From: Alphaproteobacteria bacterium
GTDB lineage: Bacteria; Pseudomonadota; Alphaproteobacteria; Sphingomonadales; Sphingomonadaceae
Direction of reading: 5' to 3'
NCBI GenBank assembly: GCA_005883305.1
Contig: VBAC01000001.1
Span: 1,612,001-1,676,000, forward strand
DNA length: 64,000 nt
Of this stretch, positions 42,589 to 51,592 are shown piece by piece (the stretch's first letter is position 1; every line of letters starts with the position of its first letter). The translations under genes were made by a program, and so were the position numbers. A model generated the notes under the pieces. It was not told the DNA's origin. It was given only the letters and a program-made list of their open reading frames with translations, and did no database searches.

Positions 42589-43953
42589 ATGGCGGCGCTT
42601 CCGCAACCCGCCCCCGCCATCCTCGAGCTCGGTGGCGATTTCTACGATCCGGTCGAGCCGGCGGATTTTCCGCAGACGATCCTGCGCTTCCGCAACGACC
42701 GCGCCGCGGCGACGATCGGGCTGGATGGACTGAACGACGCGGAGTGGATTCGCCACTTCGGACGCTTCACGCCCCTTCCGGACAACCTCCCGGAGCCGTT
42801 GGCGCTCAGATATCACGGCCATCAATTCCGCGTGTACAATCCCGATATCGGCGACGGGCGCGGCTTCCTGTTCGCGCAGCTGCGGGACGGCGACGGACGG
42901 CTGCTGGATCTCGGAACCAAGGGCTCGGGCCAGACGCCCTACAGCCGCTTCGGCGACGGCCGGCTGACCCTGAAAGGCGGCGTGCGCGAGTTGCTCGCCA
43001 CCGAGATGGTGGAAGCGCTCGGAGTCGACACTTCCAGGACCTTCTCGCTGATCGAAACCGGCGAGCCGCTGGAGCGGGGCGACGAGCCCTCCCCGACCCG
43101 CTCGGCCGTCCTCGTCCGCCTCCAGCACAGCCACATCCGCATCGGCACCTTCCAGCGTTTGGCAACGCTCGGCGAGGCGGACAATCTGCGCAAGCTCACC
43201 GCTTATTGCCTGCGCCATTACTACGCCGACGACAGCGGCGACCCCGCCATGCTGCTCGGTCATGTGACGGTCCAGGCCGCCCGCCTCGCCGCCTCCTACA
43301 TCGCCGCCGGTTTCGTCCACGGCGTGCTCAATTCGGACAATATCGCGATCACCGCGCAGAGCTTCGATTACGGCCCGTGGCGCTGGACGCCCTACTGGGA
43401 CGGCCACTTCACCGCCGCCTATTTCGATCATGCCGGCCTCTACAGCTTCGGCCGCCAGCCCGAGGCGATCCACTGGGACCTCGTCCAGCTCGCGCGGTCC
43501 CTGCGCGAGATCGAGGAGGCCGCGCCTCTGACGGCAGCGCTGGAGCGCTTCCCGGACCTGTTCCAGCACGCGCTGCGCGACGCCCTGTTCGCCAGGCTCG
43601 GCCTGCTCCCGGGCGCGCTCGACGAGGATATGAAGCTCGTCGTGGCGATCGAGGAGGCGCTGGCGAGGAAGACGGTGACCATCGACCGCTTCTTCTTCGA
43701 CTGGCGCGGCGGACGCGCGCCGGAGGACGGCTATGAAGGCTTCGACGACCTCGCGGCCCTGATCGCCCGCCGCGAGTCCGCGCCCGGTGCGCGCGACCAT
43801 CCCTATTGGTCCGATCCCAAGCCCTGCGCGATGCATATCGACGAAGTCGAGGCGATCTGGTCGGCGATCGACGAGCGCGACGATTGGGCGCCACTCCACG
43901 CCAAGATCGCCGCCATTCGCCGCATGGGCGAGGCGCTAAATGCAAATGCTTGA
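42589..43953 (+). CDS. selO: SelO (YdiU/UPF0061) protein adenylyltransferase
   Basis: A 454-residue pseudokinase-fold protein. FAQLRDGDGRLLDLGTKGSGQTPYSR, GDGRLTLKGGVRELLATEMVEAL and GFVHGVLNSDNIAITAQSFDYGP are the SelO signature segments; the last holds the Asn/Asp metal ligands. SelO transfers AMP to Ser, Thr or Tyr of target proteins under oxidative stress. It is somewhat shorter than the 478-residue E. coli form, and ends ALNANA without the C-terminal selenocysteine/Cys seen in eukaryotes. Confidence 0.93.
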   Translation: MAALPQPAPAILELGGDFYDPVEPADFPQTILRFRNDRAAATIGLDGLNDAEWIRHFGRFTPLPDNLPEPLALRYHGHQFRVYNPDIGDGRGFLFAQLRDGDGRLLDLGTKGSGQTPYSRFGDGRLTLKGGVRELLATEMVEALGVDTSRTFSLIETGEPLERGDEPSPTRSAVLVRLQHSHIRIGTFQRLATLGEADNLRKLTAYCLRHYYADDSGDPAMLLGHVTVQAARLAASYIAAGFVHGVLNSDNIAITAQSFDYGPWRWTPYWDGHFTAAYFDHAGLYSFGRQPEAIHWDLVQLARSLREIEEAAPLTAALERFPDLFQHALRDALFARLGLLPGALDEDMKLVVAIEEALARKTVTIDRFFFDWRGGRAPEDGYEGFDDLAALIARRESAPGARDHPYWSDPKPCAMHIDEVEAIWSAIDERDDWAPLHAKIAAIRRMGEALNANA

Positions 43954-43986
43954 AAAATCCGCGCGTCCCGGCATGAGAGTCCGGCA

Positions 43987-45426
43987 ATGGCCAGCCTGAC
44001 CTCGATCGAACCCGCGACCGGCGCAACGCTCTGGACGGGCGAGGCGGGAGACGTCGAGGCCGAGGTCGCCGCCGCGCGCGCCGCCTGGGCCGGCTGGGCC
44101 TCGCGCCCGCTCGCTTACCGCATCGAGACTCTGCGGCGCTTCGTGAACATCGCGCGGGGGAAGCTTGAGCCCTTCGCCGACATTATCGCCCGGGAGACCG
44201 GAAAGCCGCTCTGGGAGGCGCGGACCGAGGTCGAGGCGGTGGTCGCCAAGGTCGACATCTCGGTCTCGGCCTATGCCGAGCGGACCGCGCAGCGCCGGCT
44301 CGAAGGGGCGATGGGGACCCGCGTCGCGGTGCGCCACAAGCCGCACGGCGTGCTCGCGGTGCTCGGCCCCTACAATTTCCCGGCGCACCTGCCCAATGGC
44401 CACATCGTCCCGGCGCTGATCGCCGGTAACGCGATCGTCTTCAAGCCGAGCGAGAAGACTCCGGCGGTCGGCGAATATCTGGCCGGGCTCTATCACGAGG
44501 CGGGCGTGCCCGAAGGCGTGGTCCGCCTCGTCCAGGGCGGTGCCGAGACGGGCCGGGCGCTCGCCGCCCACCCGGGCATAGACGGGCTGCTCTTCACCGG
44601 ATCGGCCCGCGCCGGTCTCGCGCTCAGCCGCCAGTTCGCCGACATGCCGAACAAGATCCTGGCGCTGGAGATGGGAGGCAACAACCCGCTCGTGGTCTGG
44701 GAGGCGCGCGACATCCACGCCGCCGCGGCGATGGCCGTCCAATCGGCCTTCATGAGCGCGGGCCAGCGCTGCACCGCGGCGAGGCGCCTGATCGTCCAGG
44801 ACGGGCGCCATGAGGAGCTGGTCGAAACGATCCTCGGCCTGATCGACCGGGTGATCGTCGATCATCCCCACGCCACGCCCGCGCCATTCATGGGCCCGGT
44901 AATCGACAACCAGGCGGCCGACCATCTCCAGGAGGCGTTCCTCGACCTGATGGGCAAGGGCGGCCGCGCGCACCGCCGCCTCGACCGGCGCGACGACACC
45001 AAGCCCTTCCTCACGCCGGCCTTGATCGACGTGACCGAGGTCCAGCGGCGCAGCGACGAGGAGCTGTTCGGGCCGGTCCTCCAGATCGTCCGGGTGCCCG
45101 ATTTCGACGCCGCGATCGCCGAGGCCAACGCCACCCGCTACGGCCTTTCCGCCTCGCTGATCGGCGGAGCGCCGGAGCTTTACGACCGCTTCTGGGCGAA
45201 CGTCCGCGCCGGGGTGATCAACTGGAACAAGCCGACCAACGGCGCGCCCTCCAACGCCCCGTTCGGCGGCATCGGCCTTTCCGGCAACCACCGCCCGAGC
45301 GCCTATTACGCGGCGGATTATTGCGCCTATCCGGTGACCAGCTCGGAGGCCGAGGCGCCGCGCGCCACGATCGGCATCGGGCTGGCGGACCCGAAGGCCG
45401 CGCGGGCGGAGAATCTGGAGGGGTAA
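43987..45426 (+). CDS. astD: AstD-like succinylglutamate-semialdehyde dehydrogenase
   Basis: A 479-residue aldehyde dehydrogenase. GVLAVLGPYNFPAHLPNGHIVPAL is the NAD-binding region, LEMGGNNPLVVW contains the catalytic Glu, and FMSAGQRCTAARR has the nucleophile Cys262. This combination is typical of AstD, which oxidises succinylglutamate semialdehyde in arginine breakdown by the AST pathway. The other ast genes are not in the window, so assignment rests on sequence alone. It follows selO by 33 bp. Confidence 0.85.
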   Translation: MASLTSIEPATGATLWTGEAGDVEAEVAAARAAWAGWASRPLAYRIETLRRFVNIARGKLEPFADIIARETGKPLWEARTEVEAVVAKVDISVSAYAERTAQRRLEGAMGTRVAVRHKPHGVLAVLGPYNFPAHLPNGHIVPALIAGNAIVFKPSEKTPAVGEYLAGLYHEAGVPEGVVRLVQGGAETGRALAAHPGIDGLLFTGSARAGLALSRQFADMPNKILALEMGGNNPLVVWEARDIHAAAAMAVQSAFMSAGQRCTAARRLIVQDGRHEELVETILGLIDRVIVDHPHATPAPFMGPVIDNQAADHLQEAFLDLMGKGGRAHRRLDRRDDTKPFLTPALIDVTEVQRRSDEELFGPVLQIVRVPDFDAAIAEANATRYGLSASLIGGAPELYDRFWANVRAGVINWNKPTNGAPSNAPFGGIGLSGNHRPSAYYAADYCAYPVTSSEAEAPRATIGIGLADPKAARAENLEG

Positions 45427-45553
45427 AATCCTCCCCTCGATTTCGAGGGGAGGGGGACCGCACGAAGTGCGGTGGAGGGGGCTTCTTGCGACGAGAGAGC
45501 CCCTCCACCATGCTTCGCATGGTCCCCCTCCCCTGCAAATGCAGGGGAGGATT
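45426..45553. repeat. Repeat family C, copy 5 (variant arms)
   Basis: The outer hairpins differ from the standard: CCTCCCCTCGATTTCGAGGGGAGG on the left and CCCCTCCCCTGCAAATGCAGGGGAGG on the right. The inner GGGGACC and GGTCCCC blocks and the second hairpins (CCGCACGAAGTGCGG and ACCATGCTTCGCATGGT) keep the family C plan. It fills the gap between convergent astD and the S9 peptidase gene. Confidence 0.82.
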
Positions 45554-45557
45554 CAGG

Positions 45558-47663
45558 CTAATCCACCAGCCTTCTTGCCGCGTAGGTATATTCCAGCGCC
45601 AGGCGCCGCGCGGTCTCCTGCAAATTGGCCGCCGCGGCGTGGCCGCCCTCCATGTTCTCGTAATAATAATAAGGCTGGCCGAGCGCGGCGAGGCGGGCGG
45701 CCGCCTTGCGGCCGTGCCCCGGATGGACCCGGTCGTCGGCGGTCGAGGTCTCGATCAGCGGCATCGGATAGTCGCGCCCTGCGGTGAGGTGCTGGTAGGG
45801 CGAATAGGGCGCGATCCAGGCCCTTTGCTCGGGAATGCGCGGATCGCCATATTCGCCGATCCACGACGCGCCCGCGCCCATCAGGTGGAAGCGAAGCATG
45901 TCGAACAACGGCACCTGGATGATCGCCGCGCGGAACAGCTCGGGCCGCTGGGTGATCGCCGTGCCGACGAGCAGGCCGCCCTGGCTCCCTCCGACCAGGC
46001 CGAGCCGGCGCGCGCTGGTGACCCGGCGCCGGATCAAATCCTCGGCGACCGCGATATAATCGTCCCAGGTGCGCTGCTTGTGCTCGCCCTGAGCGCTCTG
46101 GTGCCAATCGGGGCCGAACTCGCCGCCGCCGCGCAGGTTTGCGACGACATAGGCGTTGCCCTGCTCGAGCCACAGCCGTCCCATCGTCCCCGAATAAGCG
46201 GGCAGCTGCGAGGACTGGAAGCCGCCATAGCCGTAGAGCAGGGTCGGCGTGGTCCCGTCCATCGCCATGTTTCGCGGACGGATCAGGAAATAGGGGACCC
46301 GAGTCCCGTCGCGCGAGACGGCCTCGAGCTGGTCGACGATATGGTTGGAGGCATCGAACCGTGCGGGCGTCGACTTGATCCGCTCCAGCGTCCCGCTCGC
46401 GCCGTCGAAATACCAGAGCGAGGTGGGCGAGAGATAGTCGGTGACGCTGAGCAGCGCCTCGTCGCTATGGTCGGCCGCGCTCGTCAGGCTGATCGTCGCG
46501 TTGGCCGGCAGTCGCAGCTCCTGAGCGCGCCAGCGGCGGCCAACATAATCGAGCGCGAACGCCCGGCCGCGGACATTGTCGAGCACGCCGAGGATGAGCT
46601 TGCCCCGGGTGGTGGCGATCCCGCCCAGCGTCTGCCGCGGGCCCGGCGCCCAGATCAGGGTCGGCCGGGCGCGAAGCGGGTCGCGCTCCCAGGCGGCCAG
46701 ATCGTAGGAGACGAGCGAATCCGCCGCGAAACGGCGCCCTGGGCCGAAATCCCACGGCTCGTCAGTGCTGACCAGAAGCCGCCCGTCGACCATCCCGGCG
46801 ATCGAGGCGCGGCGCGGAATCGGCACGGTCAACGGGCCGCCCGGACGGAACAGGACATATTCGCGGTGGAAGAAATCGATTCCGCGATAGGCGCCGATGC
46901 CGTGCACGACGCCCTCGGCGTCGCGAAGCACGAAGGGGGCGACGCGCACGTCCTCCGCCGTGCCGCGATAAACCTCCTCCGCCTCGGCCAGCGCCTGCCC
47001 CCGGCGCAGTCTCTTGACCACGAAGGGGTAGCCGGACGCGGTCATCGTCCCCGGCCCCCATTCGCGGGCGACGAGCAACGTATCGCGGTCCTCCCAGGAG
47101 ATGATCTGCTTGCCTTCGGGCAGGGAGAATCCACCCTCGACGAAGCGGCCGTCGCGCAGATCGAACTCGCGGACGTAATGGGCGTCGCGGCCGCCGTCCG
47201 AAAGGTAGAGCAGGCAGCGCCGCTCCTCGGGGCCGAGGCAGAGCATGCCCTGATAGACCCAGGATTTGGCTTCGGCCCGCGCCAGCGCGTCGAGATCGAG
47301 AACGGTCTCCCATTCGGGCGAATCGGTGCGGAAGCTGGCGAGGGTGGTGCGCCTCAGCAGGCCGCGGACATGATCGGAATCCTGCCAGAAATTGTAGAGC
47401 CCGTCCGGGCGGATGGTGACTCCCGGGATGCGGTCGCGCGCCTCGAGGATTTCGAGCGCCCGATCGTAGTAAAGCTGGTAGCGCGGATCGCTCTGGAGCG
47501 CGCCGAGAGTCCGTGTGTTTTCGCCGCGCGCCCAGGCAAGCGCGCGCTGCCCCTGGATTTCCTCGAGCCAGGTGAAGGGATCGTCGGCGGGAGGCGAGTC
47601 CTGCGCGATTGCGGCTCCGGTCACCGCCAGCAACCCTGCCAGGAGCCATGCACGAACGCCCAC
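45558..47663 (-). CDS. Prolyl oligopeptidase (S9) family serine peptidase, exported
   Basis: A 701-residue protein. The GTG start at 47663 has a near-perfect ribosome site (GGAGGAGTCT), and a signal peptide follows (MGVRAWLLAGLLAVTGAAIAQ). Upstream in-frame ATGs lie inside the dnaB region and are rejected. After the seven-bladed propeller comes the catalytic domain with RRLGLVGGSQGGLLVG (Ser560), and TADDRVHPGHGRK supplies the Asp and His. It cleaves proline-containing peptides in the periplasm. Confidence 0.92.
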   Translation of the reverse strand: MGVRAWLLAGLLAVTGAAIAQDSPPADDPFTWLEEIQGQRALAWARGENTRTLGALQSDPRYQLYYDRALEILEARDRIPGVTIRPDGLYNFWQDSDHVRGLLRRTTLASFRTDSPEWETVLDLDALARAEAKSWVYQGMLCLGPEERRCLLYLSDGGRDAHYVREFDLRDGRFVEGGFSLPEGKQIISWEDRDTLLVAREWGPGTMTASGYPFVVKRLRRGQALAEAEEVYRGTAEDVRVAPFVLRDAEGVVHGIGAYRGIDFFHREYVLFRPGGPLTVPIPRRASIAGMVDGRLLVSTDEPWDFGPGRRFAADSLVSYDLAAWERDPLRARPTLIWAPGPRQTLGGIATTRGKLILGVLDNVRGRAFALDYVGRRWRAQELRLPANATISLTSAADHSDEALLSVTDYLSPTSLWYFDGASGTLERIKSTPARFDASNHIVDQLEAVSRDGTRVPYFLIRPRNMAMDGTTPTLLYGYGGFQSSQLPAYSGTMGRLWLEQGNAYVVANLRGGGEFGPDWHQSAQGEHKQRTWDDYIAVAEDLIRRRVTSARRLGLVGGSQGGLLVGTAITQRPELFRAAIIQVPLFDMLRFHLMGAGASWIGEYGDPRIPEQRAWIAPYSPYQHLTAGRDYPMPLIETSTADDRVHPGHGRKAAARLAALGQPYYYYENMEGGHAAAANLQETARRLALEYTYAARRLVD

Positions 47664-47685
47664 AGACTCCTCCCCCTCACGATTT

Positions 47686-49173
47686 TCAGCCGCGGATCTC
47701 CGGCAGATAGTCGGCATCGGCATGGTCGGAGAAGCGTGTGATCTTCGCTTCGAACTTCAGCCTCACCTTGCCCGTCGCGCCATGCCGCTGCTTGGCCACG
47801 ATCATCTCGGCGAGGCCGTAGGCCCGCTGCATATCCTCCTGCCATTTCTGAAGGTCGGGATGATCGTCGGCCGGCTGCTTGGCGGCCAGATAATATTCCT
47901 CGCGATAGACGAACCAGACCATGTCGGCGTCCTGCTCGATCGAGCCGGATTCGCGAAGGTCGGAAAGCTGCGGGCGCTTGTCCTCGCGCTGCTCGACGGC
48001 GCGGCTCAGCTGCGAAAGCGCCAGCACCGGCACGCCAAGTTCCTTGGCGAGCGTCTTGAGGCCGCGGCTGATTTCCGAAATCTCGTTGACGCGGTTGTCG
48101 TTGCTGCTCTTGCCGGTGCCTTGGAGAAGCTGGAGATAGTCGACCACGACGAGGCCGATGCCGCGCTGGCGCTTCATCCGCCGCGCGCGCGTGCGAAGCG
48201 CGGCGATGGTCAGGCCCGGCGTGTCGTCGATGTAGAGCGGCAGAGTCTCCAGCTCGGCCGCGGCCCGGGCGAGGTTGCGGAAATCGTGCTGGCTGATCTT
48301 GCCCATGCGCAGCGCTTCCGAGCTGATTCCGCTATTTTCGGCGAGGATACGCGTGGCGAGCTGGTCGGCCGACATTTCGAGGCTGAAGAAGGCGACTCCG
48401 GCGCCGGCCGATTTCTCGGGCGCGATGCCGTCCTCCATGTCCTGGAGGTAGCGGCGCGCGGTATTGAAGGCGATGTTCGTCGCAAGCGCGGTCTTGCCCA
48501 TGCCCGGGCGGCCGGCGAGAATGACGAGATCGGAATGATGGAGACCGCCGGTCTTGGCGTTGATGGTCTCGAGGCCGGTGGTGATGCCGGAAAGGCCGCC
48601 CCCGGTGTTCAGCGCCTTCTCCGCCATCTGCACGGCCATGCGGGTGGCGACCGCGAAGGTCTTGACCGAGCCCTCCCCGCCGCCTTCCTCCGCGACTCGG
48701 TAGAGTGCGGCCTCGGCCTCCTCGATCTGGCCCTTGGGCTCGACCTCCTCGGACGTGTCGAGGGCTCTTTCGACCATCTCGCGGCCGACGCCGACCAGGG
48801 CGCGCAGCAAAGCGAGGTCATAAATCTGCTCGGCGAAGTCGCGCGCGCCGATGATCGCCGCGCCGCTCCCGGTCAGTTGGGCGAGATAGGAGGGGCCGCC
48901 CAGCTCCTTCATTTCCTCGTCGGCTTCGAACAGGGGACGGAGCGTGACGGGCGAGGCGATCATGTTGCGATCGAGCAGGCGAAGGATCTGCTCGTAGATT
49001 CGCCCGTGCAGCGGCTCGAAGAAATGCTCGGGACGGAGCTTGAGCTGAATATCCTCGGCCAGCCGGTTGTCGATCATCAGCGCGCCGAGCAGGGCGGCCT
49101 CGGCCTCGACATTGTGAGGCAGGGATTGGGCCGCGGGCGGCGCGGTGTCGTTTACGGGCAGCGGATGGATCAT
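47686..49173 (-). CDS. dnaB: Replicative DNA helicase DnaB
   Basis: A 495-residue helicase. The N-terminal domain starts around PHNVEAEAALLGALMID. The RecA-like motor has the Walker A motif LAGRPGMGKTALA near residue 220, FFSLEMSADQLATRI, the Walker B region GLVVVDYLQLL, and VPVLALSQLSRAVEQREDKRPQLSDLRES. It unwinds DNA ahead of the replication fork as a hexamer. No intein is present. Upstream is a family B/I repeat composite before the divergent UPF0262 gene. Confidence 0.97.
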   Translation of the reverse strand: MIHPLPVNDTAPPAAQSLPHNVEAEAALLGALMIDNRLAEDIQLKLRPEHFFEPLHGRIYEQILRLLDRNMIASPVTLRPLFEADEEMKELGGPSYLAQLTGSGAAIIGARDFAEQIYDLALLRALVGVGREMVERALDTSEEVEPKGQIEEAEAALYRVAEEGGGEGSVKTFAVATRMAVQMAEKALNTGGGLSGITTGLETINAKTGGLHHSDLVILAGRPGMGKTALATNIAFNTARRYLQDMEDGIAPEKSAGAGVAFFSLEMSADQLATRILAENSGISSEALRMGKISQHDFRNLARAAAELETLPLYIDDTPGLTIAALRTRARRMKRQRGIGLVVVDYLQLLQGTGKSSNDNRVNEISEISRGLKTLAKELGVPVLALSQLSRAVEQREDKRPQLSDLRESGSIEQDADMVWFVYREEYYLAAKQPADDHPDLQKWQEDMQRAYGLAEMIVAKQRHGATGKVRLKFEAKITRFSDHADADYLPEIRG

Positions 49174-49260
49174 GAGGGAATCTCTGGACCGATAAGCCCG
49201 GCCTCACAACCCGCATTAACTCTGTGGAATCGATGTGGATAAGGCCGCGATCGGCTTCAC

Positions 49261-49397
49261 CGTCATTCCCGCGGAAGCGGGAATCCACCTTTTCTTCTTC
49301 GCGTCCTTCGCGGCTTCGCGTGAAAAAATGAGATCGGGCTCACGCGAAGGCGCGAAGAATTGAAGGAAGCTGGATCCCCGCTTTCGCGGGGATGACG
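49261..49397. repeat. Repeat family B, copy 3, with a family I repeat in its loop
   Basis: The outer arms are family B (CGTCATTCCCGCGGAAGCGGG and CCCCGCTTTCGCGGGGATGACG). Inside, 49290-49366 is a family I inverted repeat (CTTCGCGTCCTTCGCGGCTTCG against CACGCGAAGGCGCGAAGAATTGAAGG), related to 27977-28046. It looks like one repeat inserted into another. Confidence 0.85.
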
Positions 49398-49434
49398 ACT
49401 GGCGAGGAACAGCGGCCCCGGCTAACACTCTCTT

Positions 49435-49938
49435 ATGGCCGATCCCCGCATCATCGACATCCAGCTCGACGAGCGCTCGATCCTCAAGCGCAACGCCGAC
49501 ATCGAGCAGGAGCGGCGGATCGCCATTTTCGACTTGCTCGAGAACAATCGCTTCGATGTCACCGGCCATGACGGCCCGTTTCGCGTCACGCTTAGGGTCG
49601 AGGAAGGGCGGCTCGCCATTGAGCTGGAGGGCGCAGCCGGGCCGATCGCGCCGATCCGAATGAGCCTGGGCCGCTTCCGCCGCCCGATCCGCGACTATTT
49701 CCAGATCTGCGATTCCTATTTCCGAGCGGTGCGCAATGACGGGGCCAAGGGGATCGAAGCGATCGACATGGCCCGCCGCGCGCTCCACAACGAAGGCGCC
49801 GAGCTGCTGAAGGAATGCCTCGCGGACAAGGTCGACGTGGATTTCGACACCGCCCGGCGCCTCTTCACCCTGATCTGCGTCCTCCACATCAAGCAGCCGG
49901 CGGCGGCCTTCGGCGGCCACGTGGCGCACGCCGGATGA
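49435..49938 (+). CDS. UPF0262 family protein
   Basis: A 167-residue protein. It begins with ADPRIIDIQLDERSILKRNAD, and IRMSLGRFRRPIRDYFQICDSY and LFTLICVLHIKQP complete the UPF0262 pattern. This family is nearly confined to Alphaproteobacteria and has no known function. The gene often precedes low-molecular-weight phosphatase or cell-division genes; here it precedes dcd by 60 bp. Confidence 0.92.
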   Translation: MADPRIIDIQLDERSILKRNADIEQERRIAIFDLLENNRFDVTGHDGPFRVTLRVEEGRLAIELEGAAGPIAPIRMSLGRFRRPIRDYFQICDSYFRAVRNDGAKGIEAIDMARRALHNEGAELLKECLADKVDVDFDTARRLFTLICVLHIKQPAAAFGGHVAHAG

Positions 49939-49998
49939 AGCGCGCGCGCTGGCGCGAAGGCCATTGACGCGCCTCCACCGCGCCCGCATCGACAGGGC

Positions 49999-50553
49999 AT
50001 GAGCATCCTTTCCGACAAATGGATTCGCGAGCGGGCCCAGGCCCACGGCATGATCGAGCCGTTCGTCGAATCGCAGCGGCGCGAGGGCTGCATCTCCTAC
50101 GGCCTTTCCTCCTACGGCTACGACGCTCGCGTCGCCGACGAGTTCAAGATCTTCACCAATGTCGACAGCGCCGTGGTCGACCCCAAGAATTTCGACGCGA
50201 ACAGCTTCGTCGACCGCAAGACCGATTGCTGCATCATCCCGCCCAACAGCTTCGCGCTTGCCCGGACGGTCGAATATTTCCGGGTGCCGCGCGACGTGCT
50301 CGTCATCTGCCTCGGCAAATCGACCTATGCGCGCTGCGGGATCATCGTCAACGTGACCCCGCTGGAGCCCGGCTGGGAAGGCCACGTGACGCTCGAATTC
50401 TCGAACACGACGCCGCTCCCGGCCAAGGTCTACGCCAATGAGGGCGCCTGCCAGTTCCTGTTCCTCAAGGGCAACGAGCCCTGCGAGACGAGCTACGCCG
50501 ACCGCGCCGGCAAATATATGGGGCAGCGCGGCGTCACGCTGCCCAAGCTGTAG
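49999..50553 (+). CDS. dcd: dCTP deaminase
   Basis: A 184-residue protein of normal length. [13 protein letters not shown] starts the family, [17 protein letters not shown] is the nucleotide-binding region, and [30 protein letters not shown] contains the catalytic Glu/Arg area. [20 protein letters not shown] completes the active site. It makes dUTP from dCTP for thymidylate synthesis. Confidence 0.97.
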   Translation: MSILSDKWIRERAQAHGMIEPFVESQRREGCISYGLSSYGYDARVADEFKIFTNVDSAVVDPKNFDANSFVDRKTDCCIIPPNSFALARTVEYFRVPRDVLVICLGKSTYARCGIIVNVTPLEPGWEGHVTLEFSNTTPLPAKVYANEGACQFLFLKGNEPCETSYADRAGKYMGQRGVTLPKL

Positions 50554-50585
50554 GACTCTGAAGAGTTCCGGAAATCCACAATATG

Positions 50586-50683
50586 CGCTCATCCTGAGGA
50601 GGGACTGGGCCTGGCGAAGGCCCGTCTCGAAGGATCCTTCGAGACGCCATTTCGACAAGCTCAATGGCTCCTCAGGATGAGCG
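50586..50683. repeat. Repeat family F
   Basis: GCTCATCCTGAGGAG on the left and CTCCTCAGGATGAGC on the right, with inner CGTCTCGAAGGATCCTTCGAGACG (a perfect palindrome) and TTTCGACAAGCTCAATGG. It fills the gap between convergent dcd and the FMN reductase gene. Only one copy is in the window, though I know this sort of repeat from related genomes. Confidence 0.85.
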
Positions 50684-50707
50684 GGAGGGAATTCCGAGTG
50701 CTTCCGC

Positions 50708-51292
50708 CTATTTCGGCGCGAGCAGCGCGCGGGCCTCGTGGATCAGGTGGACCCAGTCGGAGAAGGCCTTCGCCAATCCGACGACCAGCTCCTTGAGCGG
50801 CCCCTCCACGAGGCAGCCGCTTTCATCGAAGCTGCCGTCGCTGACGTGCCCCAGATAAGCCTCGGGATGCTGCATCACCGGCATGTTGAGGAACACGCAG
50901 GCCTGCCTGAGCTGGTGGTTGGCGCCGAAGCCGCCGATGCTCCCCGGCGAGGCGCTGACGATCGCCGCCGGCTTCCGGTTCCAGACGCTGGCGCCATAGG
51001 GCCGCGAGCCGACGTCGATCGCGTTTTTGAGCACGCCCGGAACGCCGCGATTATATTCGGGCGTGACGAAGAGGATTCCGTCCGCGGCGCGGATCTCGTC
51101 GCGGAAACGCGTATAGGCGGCCGGCTGCTCGCCCGAATCGTAATCCTGGTCGTAGAGCGGCAGATCGCCGATCTCGACGATGTCGCAGTCGAGCCGGTCG
51201 CCGGCGAAGGCGCAGAGCGAGCGCGCCACTCTGCGGTTGATCGAGGCGCGCCTCAGGCTGCCGACGACGATCGCGATCTTGTAGCGGGCCAT
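50708..51292 (-). CDS. NADPH-dependent FMN reductase family protein
   Basis: A 194-residue flavodoxin-like protein. VVGSLRRASINRRVARSL is the FMN phosphate loop, FVTPEYNRGVPGVLKNAID the P-Y-N-R signature, and IVSASPGSIGGFGANHQLRQ the isoalloxazine contact. It would reduce FMN, azo or quinone compounds with NAD(P)H. It ends in EARALLAPK. It is transcribed towards dcd. Confidence 0.92.
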   Translation of the reverse strand: MARYKIAIVVGSLRRASINRRVARSLCAFAGDRLDCDIVEIGDLPLYDQDYDSGEQPAAYTRFRDEIRAADGILFVTPEYNRGVPGVLKNAIDVGSRPYGASVWNRKPAAIVSASPGSIGGFGANHQLRQACVFLNMPVMQHPEAYLGHVSDGSFDESGCLVEGPLKELVVGLAKAFSDWVHLIHEARALLAPK

Positions 51293-51331
51293 CGACGCTC
51301 CTCTTTTGCGGCAGCCCCCCGCGCTCCCGCC

Positions 51332-51559
51332 CTAGCCCCCGTCGGCCTTGGCTTCAATGCGGTCCTTGTCCCTTTGCTCGATCCGATGCGAGATCCAGCG
51401 CATCGTCATGCCGAGGATCGAGGCGATCATTCCGCCGATCAGGCAGGCGAACAGCAAAGGCTGCTCGGACGCGCTTTTCCACGCGACGATCCCGAGCAGA
51501 ACGACGCTGAGGGACGAAACGAGATAGCCGAGGCCCTTGAAGGTTGAAGCTGCGCGCAT
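51332..51559 (-). CDS. Small membrane protein of 75 residues
   Basis: Two hydrophobic segments at about residues 9-27 and 33-51, with a charged C-terminus (RIEQRDKDRIEAKADGG). It lies between the FMN reductase gene and rnr on the same strand, with 33 bp to rnr, so it may be co-transcribed with it. I do not recognise a family. Confidence 0.6.
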   Translation of the reverse strand: MRAASTFKGLGYLVSSLSVVLLGIVAWKSASEQPLLFACLIGGMIASILGMTMRWISHRIEQRDKDRIEAKADGG

Positions 51560-51592
51560 GCGGAAGCAAAAACGCGAAATGGACTTCGGTTC

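Noticed and set aside
45321-47741. An 806-codon open frame on the plus strand
   Set aside because: It is the shadow of the S9 peptidase gene; the minus strand has a signal peptide and an intact catalytic triad.
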